Source of the DNA: Dastarcus helophoroides | Lineage: Eukaryota > Arthropoda > Insecta > Coleoptera > Bothrideridae | Reading direction: 5' to 3' | Length of the DNA: 64,000 bases | Assembly: GCA_028583605.1 (NCBI GenBank) | Contig: CM053330.1 | Span: 28,904,598-28,968,597 of the forward strand | Shown here: positions 56,502 through 64,000 of the stretch, one piece after another | Layout of the letters: each line of letters begins with the position of its first letter | Position numbering within the stretch: the stretch's first letter is position 1 | The notes under the pieces: model-generated | Database searches by the model: none | What the model was told of the DNA's origin: nothing | What the model saw: only the letters and a program-made list of their open reading frames with translations | Made by a program: the position numbers and the translations under genes

Positions 56502-58227
56502 CTATGATAACGAAGGCTTCCACGGCCAGAGTCAGTACAGGATATACTTCTTTCGGGATTCGACCGTGTCAAAGAACTACTAAAAGTGTTAGATGGATGA
56601 CCTTATCCGAAAACTCAATGACCGGGGTCTCTATACAATTGGCTACGCAGATGATATAACCATTCTGCTTTCAGGTAAACACAAGGGAGTACTTTTCGAG
56701 TTAATGCCCTATATAGTCGAGAAATGGTGTAAAGAACATTCCCTAGCAGCAAACCCTGCAAAGACGGAAATGATTCTTTTGACGAATAAGAGGAAATTAG
56801 CACGACTAAAATTTCCTAAACTCATGGGAACCCAGCTCGGTTTGTCAAATCGAGTGAAATACCTTGGTATTAAATTTGACAGCAAACTGAACAGGAAGTA
56901 CCACATTTTAAATAAATTAAACAAAGCTTACAAGATCTTCTGGGAATGCAGTGGGGCCATCGGGAGGTCTTGGGGGTTATCCCCTAAGATGACCTTTTGG
57001 CTATACACGGCAGTCATCAGGCCAATTGTAAGCTACGGAATTATAGTTTGGTGGCCAATGACAAAGTGCACCACTATAAAACAAAAGCTAAATCACATCC
57101 AGAGACTAGCATGTCTGGCAGTGATAGGAGCAATGAAATAGGTTAGGTAAAATGGTGGGTCACCGGCGCATAATGGAGGGGGTGCTCCAAAAGGCACCTA
57201 TCCTGGGTGCGCCGATGGACCATCTACCGGTGAAATATAACTTCACAAAATCCTACCGTATAAAAATGGATTAACTACAAGCAAGGATACCAGACGTAAG
57301 TATATACACGAATAGATCGAAAACAAATACGGGCACCGAAACAGGAACCTTCTCGGAAGACCTGAACCTAAATGTAAGTATTAAGTTAGATAAATACTCA
57401 ACAATCTTCTAAGCGGAGATGTTGGAATTTTATATAGCGCCGAACAAATGACGCAACTGAACAATACAGAAAAATATATCCAAATAAAGACGGACAGCCA
57501 GGCAGCCCTTAAGCCCCTGAGGAATGTGAAAACAAACTCAGTGCTGGTATGGAACTGCCACCTAGCTTTAGAACTTCTATCACAAGAGAATGCAATTGAT
57601 CTAATATGGATTAAAGGACATTCTGGGAAAGAGGGAAACGAACGCGCTGACAAACTGGCGAGGAAGGGTTCGGAGTTACAATTCGTTGGACCAGAACCAA
57701 CCCTTTCCCTGAAAGATCAACCGTAACATCCCTACTTAACGAAGAAATTTATCGTAAACACAAAGCCATATGGGCATCAATAACAACATACCGACAAACT
57801 CACGCATTCATTAGAATGCCGTGCAGGAAAAGAGTAAAACTATGCCTACAACTCTGAAGGAATAATCTCAGGAAACTTGTAGGGATTTGGACAGGTCACT
57901 GTCGATTAAACAAAGAGCTCCACAGAATGGAAATTATAAACGACCCGAGTTGTAGAGGGTGTTTAGAAGAAGATGAGAGTGTCGAACACGTGATGTGTCA
58001 CTGCCCAGCACTAGCATCAATCAGAGGATCCACGCTGGTAGGCTTCTGAGAGAGGCGCATCCAAGGGACGTTCCTCAGTTTCTCAACAATGTTGGGTGAC
58101 TGAATGAAAGACCAAGGACACCTCAATCATGGGGATAGCACAATGGGCCCGAAAAGGGTGGCCTAAGTGCTGGCCTAAACTTTAGGCAACCCACAACGAA
58201 TCCAGAATCCCGGAAGAAGTATATCCT
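56502..58227 (+). mobile_element. Composite: family 1 foldback ends enclosing a LINE RT/RNase H segment
   Basis: Left arm 56506-56590 is the outer part of the family 1 arm (GATAACGAAGGCTTCC...TAAAAGTGTT) and stops one base short of the predicted ribozyme cleavage site. The right end 58208-58229 is the inverse of part of that arm (CCGGAAGAAGTATATCCTGT). An 11-bp direct repeat GTTATACTTGA flanks the whole (56491-56501 and 58228-58238, overlapping the last bases). Between the arms lies a 1.6-kb LINE fragment. One insertion event of a chimeric unit is the simplest reading. Confidence 0.65.
56591..58207 (+). pseudogene. LINE ORF2 fragment: reverse transcriptase, RNase H and zinc finger (R1/I/Loa-like)
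   Basis: Open from 56593 to 57141 (182 residues), starting in mid-RT: GYADDITILL holds the catalytic YADD (residues 18-21), followed by VKYLGIKFD, then WGLSPKMTFWLYTAVIRP, VSYGIIVWW and IQRLACLAVIGAM, a typical non-LTR RT thumb. The same frame reopens at 57448 with RNase H: TDSQAAL, then IWIKGHSGKEGNERADKLAR (catalytic His and Asp). The first RNase H motif at 57305-57315 reads YTNRSK where TDGS is expected, and a stop precedes AEM. Near 57950 CRGC...EHVMCHCPAL is the C-terminal zinc finger. Stops and frameshifts make it dead. 5' end missing. An RNase H after RT fits the I, Loa and some R1 lineages. Confidence 0.85.
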
Positions 58228-58238
58228 GTTATACTTGA

Positions 58239-58559
58239 GCTTCTTTTCAAAATGGGAACATTTAACTAATTAAGAACTTCATTTTTTTTTAATTTTAAAT
58301 ATAATCTAGAAAAGCCAACATCTATTATAAATTTAGATAAACTGTGAAATTGTGATTTTGTTTTTTCAGTGACTTTAATTATTGTAAAGAAACTTTAAGT
58401 TAATTTCGAAATGATGAAGTTTCGAAAAAACAAAAATGTTTTTAGCAGTGTTGTTTTGCGTGTCCAACAAGCAGGCGGCCAAATTCATGTTCGATAAAAA
58501 TTTTAATTCGCCGATGAAGGAAAGTTTTAAAACATTTCTTTTTTTACCTAAAAACAGAA
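58239..58559. repeat. AT-rich intronic sequence
   Basis: Array-like; no gene seen. Confidence 0.4.
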
Positions 58560-58896
58560 CAGCAAGATCGTAGTTATAAAACTTGTATTAGAGATTATGT
58601 AAGGAATTCTCTAGAAACATTTGACAAAGGAAAGCGGCCGCGAGAATGAATCATACTGCAGATAAGCTCTCCAGAAGTTTCCGCAAGCGATAATCTTATC
58701 TGTACGGAGATTCGTCTAGAAAACCGGAACGGCATAAATGCGGGGTGGTCTTTTCGCTCGGAAGTTAGTTGGTTAATCAAGTTAGTTAGTTAGTCAGATA
58801 GTCTGATAGTTAAATGAATTGAAGTTGCGAAATAAGTTTGGAAATAAAGTGCTAAAATTCACGAAGTTTTAATTTTCGAACCGATAACGCACAACA
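58560..58896 (+). mobile_element. Solo LTR, copy 3 (diverged)
   Basis: Shares GGAAAGCGGCCGCGA, the CAGATAAG...ATCTTATCTG stem, a CATAAATG box, GTTAGTTAGTTAGTCAG, AATAAAGTG and CGAACCGATAACGCA with copy 1 in the same order, and ends ACAACA. The 5' end is too diverged to fix exactly. It is clearly older than the other two. Confidence 0.65.
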
Positions 58897-59289
58897 ATAT
58901 TTATATTCATTTCTTCCATCTATAAAACCATGTAGCCAGGAGAAACAAGGGCAGAACTAAGAGGGCTTCAGCTCCCTTCAAAATCCTGAGGCGGGGGTCT
59001 GGTAAACTGCTAAGTACGATTTGGTTCTTGAATTTAAATGAGTTGTTGAGGGGGGTTAGGAGAACAGCTAAGATTAGTGTACAGTGGCGGAAGGGGTTTC
59101 GGAGGGGAATTGGGTAAGAAGTTCGGTTTACGTCGTTCGAATTCGCAACCATTCATATCGTCACTTTACTGACATATGATACTGTGTAACTCGATCCATT
59201 TGAATACCTCAAGGAAGTGTGCATGTTGCTGATAGCAGTTTGTTTGATATTCATATTTGTTTGTAAACTTGCAAGTAGAGATTTTGACG
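58897..59289. other. Single-copy sequence
   Basis: GC-richer patch (58930-59150) with no supported gene; an 81-codon minus-strand frame lies across it but I see no family. Confidence 0.35.
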
Positions 59290-62200
59290 TGTTTCTTAAA
59301 TTAGTATTTTTTTGTCACGGTTTGATAAACATTTAAAACAGAATTGACAAACATTTTTTGTAAATTTCAATTTTTTTTTTGATATTTGGATTGTTGAAAT
59401 TTATCAAAAAAAAACGAAATTTTCTCGAAATATATTTTCTTCGGAAATTTTAATTTATTTATTAAATATTGACCTTTTTCCAATTCGACTTCAGAGCCAT
59501 GCGATAGATTATCTTAGTAGGACGTAACTGATAAATATGGATTTTATCTCAAAATTTGTTTTTTTTTTTAAATTTGTATTTACGTATTTAACTTTTATTT
59601 TTCTTTTCTTAATTTTCCTGAAAGGGTCTTTTTTTCTATTTGTGAAATTGAGTCTTAATTGCCCAATTTTTTTTTCTATATCGACCCTTTTTTTAATTCC
59701 GAGAAGTTTTTTTGAACATTTTCGAATTTGTATCTACTAATTTTCATTTTATCCAAATTTTGAATTATTTTACCAAAATCGCAAGTTTAAATTCGAAATT
59801 TTGTCCGTAAAGAGTAGCAGACTTTTTTCGGAACTCATAGTTCTAATTTTGTTATTCCAGAAATATTTTTATACACTTTAGCATTTTATTTAATTTTTAA
59901 CTTAAAATTTTAACAAAAAAAAGTATTTATTTTTCAATTAAATACGGAATTTAAAAACAAGGTGAATTAAGGCGATTTAATTTGGAGGATTAAACTTGAA
60001 AATTGGAAAAAAGTGAAATATCAAGATTTATAAAATAATTCAAAAACGGTCACATTTTTAAAATTGGAGACTTTTTCGAAATCTACAGTTTCAAATTTTT
60101 ACTTTTAATTACTATTTTTTCTTAATCTAAGGTATTACAATTGAAATTTCGTTATTTAAATCAAAATTTCAATAAACATCTCTAATATTTTAGGACCTAT
60201 TCGACTATTTAACGTCCAAAATTTTGTGAAAGAAGTGAACATTTCGAGTATAAAGTTAAAGTTTCGAAAAAAAGTCAAAATCTCTAAAAAAATTAAGAAT
60301 TTTTTTTATAAATTTTAAATTTTTCAAAGAAAAAACTATTTTTTAATTTCGACTTCAGAAACGAAATGTCGGGAATTAAGTCAAAACTTTGAGACTAAAA
60401 TCGAAATTCCAAGAGACAAGTTCAAAATGTTGAGATTTTGAAGTCGAGAGTTTAGAAAAAATTATAAACTTCGACTAAAATGTCAAAATTTTATGTTATT
60501 TAAAGTGTTGGTTAAAATTTCGAGTTTTAAAAATAGAATTTCGAGAAACGAGTGAAAATTCTAAACTTAAAAAAAGATACATTTAATTACATTTGGAAAA
60601 AAGTCAAAAAGTTTAAATTGGAAATTGGAAATTTCAAATTATTTTCTTAGAACTTGGACTTTGAAATACAATTTCTAAGAAAAAGGTCAAAATTACAAGA
60701 TTTTTAAAATTTCCATTTTACAAATGTCAATTTTTAGTTATTTTTATATTTATTTATTTATTTTCCTTAATTCGAATTTAGGATCCATATTTTCTTAAAC
60801 TTGAATTTAGAATCCAGAATTTGATATCTAAGTCAAAATTCTGGAAAAAACTTTGAACCAAATTGGGCCAGAAATTTAAAAATTTTCCACGGAATTTTGC
60901 AATTAAAAAAGACGTTACATGAATATTTTTTTCTTCTAAAGTTCGACTTTTTTGCCTGAAATTTTAGTTTACTTTAAAATTTAAAAATTAAGTTTTTCTT
61001 TTGTTGTTTTCATTTTGAACGGAAAGTAAAGGCTGAAAATTTAATTTTTCTTTCCAAAATTGCAATTACAATTAAAAAAAAACAATTTCAGATTTGAATT
61101 GGAAATTTTGAGAAAATAGTCAAAATTTAAAAAAAAATTCTTAGTGTTTCTTTAGAATTGCACCTTGAATTAAAAAAAAAAGAAATTCTCAGAGTTCCCA
61201 TTTAAATCACAAAACTTTGATTTTAAATTGGAATATTAGATATTTATCTCGACGTTTTCATGAAATTTCAAATTCTCTAGGAAAATTTAAATAGTTTAAA
61301 GTTTAAATTCAAAATTTCGAGAGAAAAGCTTGGAATTGGGCTAACGAATTGAAATATTTATAAAAAAATCATTTGACACTTATTCCTTCTTCCAGTTCTC
61401 TAAGTAGGTAAAGTACATAGTTAGAAATAGGTGACTTAAAAAGGTCTACTTTTACACTTTTTGTTTCCTGTTAATTCCTTTTAAATTAATATAATTTTCT
61501 GCAAGGATAGGGAAACACAGTTTTTTCTCGAAATTACAAATTTTCTCTGAAAATTCTTCTTTGTTGGCATTTTGGCTTTACCGCAAAATAAATAACAACC
61601 AGAAGATTAATTCTCCTCAACCGACCGTTGGAGTCCCGTGACCTTTGAGCTCGACTATTCTGAAAATCTAGTTTGAAACTGCTCAGTGCAGTAGAGACGG
61701 AAAGGTCCGAAATTTGAAAGAAATAGAATCGGGCTATATATCCAGTTCTATGGCTTTTCTTTAAGATCGAAGTTATCGTATTTTATTCTACCAATTATAT
61801 TTTAGGATTTAATTCTTTAAAGTAATTCAAACAATTACTCAAATAATATCACAACATAATAATTGAAATAATATGCGGTGCACCTATGTAAAAAAGCAGT
61901 TTATAATATTTCGAGAACACGAGCTGTCGGCATCAACCACAAAGAGATAAGGCGAGAGTTAACCTTCCGATTGCGATTTGTTTTGTGGCTTCACTCTCAA
62001 AATTTAATTTTTTTTGAAAAATTTGACTTTCAGACAACTTTTTTCCAAATTTCCACCAAATTTTTACCTTTTTTCTTTTAATTCGTGGTTTTTGGAATGT
62101 TGTCTTTTTTTTTAACTACGGTTTTCTAATAATTTCGACTTTTTTTGTTTATTTTTTAAAATGTCGAAATTGTCAAAAAAAGCAGAATTTTTTAAAAAAA

Positions 62201-62760
62201 GTCGAAATTTGCAATAAAATAAAAATTTTCCAAAAAAGTTGAAATTTTGAAAAATTAGGAAGTTCCTAAAATAGCAAAATTTTAGAAAAAGCGGAAATTT
62301 TGAAATAGTTACAATTTTCTAATTAAGTCAAAATATGAAATAGGTGGAAATTTTAAAATGTCCAAGTCGAAATCATTAAATAAGTGGCAATTAAAAATGC
62401 TGAATCATTAAAAAAGTAGAAATTAAAAATATCGAATTCTTCAGGAAAAACTAGAGATTTTGAATAAAAGTTAAAAATATGTCTTAGAAAATAGGAATTT
62501 TCAGGAAAAGTCGAAATATTTTGTGAGTGGTCGAAATTTTCAAAACTAAATAAGGAAAAGTCGAAATGAAAAATCATATTCCTCAAAAAAATTCATAATT
62601 TTCAAAAACAGTCCAAAGTTTCAAGATGTCGAAATTCTGAAAAAAGTTGAGATTTTCAAATAAAAGTAAATTTTCAAAAAACTGTCGAAATGTTGAAAAA
62701 AGCCAATATTTTCGAAGAAATCGAAATTTTCAAAAAGAGCCGAAATTTTCATATTCCCTC
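59290..62760. repeat. Degenerate AT-rich array
   Basis: Mostly array words. It changes orientation several times, most clearly at about 62158 from T-rich TTTCGACTTT to A-rich AAAGTCGAAA. A more complex island at 61390-61990 shows no gene. Confidence 0.6.
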
Positions 62761-63804
62761 GCATTTTCTCATATAGTCGAAGTAAGAGCTAAATATAAAT
62801 AAATATCTATTAATTAATTATGTGATAAACAGTTTCCTTCTTTACAGATATAATTGGTCGACTATCGACTACAAGTGATGCTAGTAGAATATAAAATTTC
62901 CAATTTAAATGATATAAAATCATTTTTTCTTTTTTTGCTTAAGTCTGTCGTAGTATTTATTTACCTAAACAAATTATATTTTTCAAAAGAGTAATATAAA
63001 AATATTAATTAGGAAAGAAAAAAATTTTGTAAAGATATCAAAACAAAAACCACTAAATATTCCATAAATTATGTATCATTTGACTCTCAAAATCCGGTAG
63101 AACAAATGCTTTAATATTATTTATTATTATTATGATATATCCACCGTGCTTAGATAAAGAAATATAAGCTTGGAAGCCGAAGGTACTTCGTTCGTTGATG
63201 ACGTATTGGAAAAGGGGCAAAAATTTCTCTGCTCCGCATCACGTCTGTCTCCGTACCCTGCCTGACCCGAGTGAGAGCAACTGAAATATAAGCGCAATTT
63301 TTATGCCAAACACCGCTCTGCCATTGTACAAATGGTGCCTTTATTTTTTAACATTTGTTTTCAAATTTGGAGAACTTATAAAGCAAGGTTGTCGAATTCG
63401 AGCTTTGAAAGTACTTTTTTCAAATTCCGCTTAATTTCCGAGATATAAGCTCCTCAAAACAGGCAAAAAAGGGACAAATTGTACGCCTATGTGTGGGAAT
63501 ACTAAGGAAAAAATAAAAAATCTGCTTCCAAAGCCCCAATTCCCCAACATTTCTAAACATAATTACCAATTTTCATTAAATTCTAAGCGATAGTATTGAC
63601 GTAGTTTGTAAAATGACAAGCGAAGAATTTCGACGTTTTAGGAGTACCAGACCGCCGGCCTAACTAGAAAAAATTAGCGTCCACTGTATGAAAAATTAAA
63701 TATGTCGGTAGCACAATTTAGTGTGGTGATGACGCGAAACCATTAGTTTACATAAGTTTATCCCTATTAAAAACAGCCCAACGGGCATAAAGAATTTTTA
63801 GCTT
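62761..63804. other. Single-copy intronic sequence
   Basis: Complex, partly GC-rich around 63160-63330. No gene or repeat recognised. Confidence 0.4.
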
Positions 63805-63850
63805 CAAAAATGCGTGATCGACACCGGGATTTGAACCCGGGACCTATTAA
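63805..63850 (-). repeat. tRNA 3'-half-like fragment (SINE relic)
   Basis: On the minus strand a perfect T arm CCGGG-TTCAAAT-CCCGG (63840-63824) follows AGGTC and is followed by TGTCGATCACGCA. No 5' tRNA half (A box, D arm) is present upstream, so not a tRNA gene. It shares the CACGCATTTTT-AAG continuation with 41325-41400. Confidence 0.5.
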
Positions 63851-64000
63851 ATGTGCTGTTTTTTGTTTTGTCCTTTATTCTTTAATATTTGTTTTTTGGC
63901 AGTCAGAGTTTTTGTCATTTGGTATTTTTTGATTTTTGTTTATTTCAGTTATTTTCCTTTGGTTTGTTTTTATTTGTTTAATTTTCTAATCCATCAATTT

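Overview
This is AT-rich, intron-like DNA from an animal, almost certainly an insect. One exon of a type I diacylglycerol kinase gene (2558-2747, minus strand, consensus splice sites on both sides) is the only host coding sequence I can support with confidence. The rest is repeats and single-copy intronic sequence: mariner-type elements, hAT-type elements with 8-bp target duplications, foldback elements, three solo LTRs, an RNase H-bearing LINE and a Penelope-like element (PLE). A hymenopteran with large introns would fit, but I cannot place the species. Nothing here looks bacterial.

Layout: 1-1152 decayed mariner; 2558-2747 kinase exon; 2.8-8.6 kb a degenerate AT-rich TTTCGACTTTT-type array interrupted by a mariner-superfamily element with very long inverted ends; 8.6-9.2 kb a foldback element; 9.5-11.9 kb a second long inverted-end element; 12.4-15.2 kb mostly single-copy; 15.2-18.4 kb three inverted-repeat elements; 18.4-28.1 kb AT-rich arrays with a hAT nested in a foldback element and a solo LTR; 28.1-29.9 kb single-copy with one GC-richer island; 30.0-33.0 and 34.4-37.3 kb two more hAT elements; 38-41 kb a foldback element and a 5'-truncated PLE; 42.5 kb a solo LTR; 44-45.4 kb a small hAT-like element and a foldback element; 45.5-51.9 kb AT-rich arrays and single-copy DNA; 51.9-58.2 kb two copies of one LINE family, one enclosed in foldback arms; 58.6 kb a third solo LTR; then AT-rich array to 62.8 kb and single-copy DNA with a tRNA-like fragment.

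The most interesting signal is a set of hammerhead ribozyme (HHR) motifs. Three unrelated foldback families carry an HHR in their inverted arms, on the strand that reads outward, and most copies are bordered by direct repeats of about 7-15 bp. The best ones have the full CUGANGA...GAAA core, a hairpin for helix II, a minimal or self-complementary helix III, a GUC or GUU cleavage site, and a complementary helix I: 24441-24483 (+), 21566-21608 (-), 8707-8751 (-), 45218-45258 (-) and 4197-4237 (+). A fourth, decayed HHR lies just downstream of the PLE endonuclease reading frame (39910-39965, -), and a fifth stands alone (14812-14869, -). PLEs are known to carry minimal type I HHRs, so the simplest reading is that these foldback elements are short, non-autonomous relatives or satellites of PLEs. 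One copy (56502-58227) encloses a LINE reverse transcriptase/RNase H segment, and its left arm stops within about one base of the predicted ribozyme cleavage site.

A second pattern: three blocks of the degenerate AT-rich array lie inside hAT-type ends with 8-bp target duplications (21633-24240, 29953-33003, 34420-37265), so at least part of this low-complexity sequence may have spread as transposon cargo. I could not run folding, alignment or database searches. All pairings and boundaries were read by eye.
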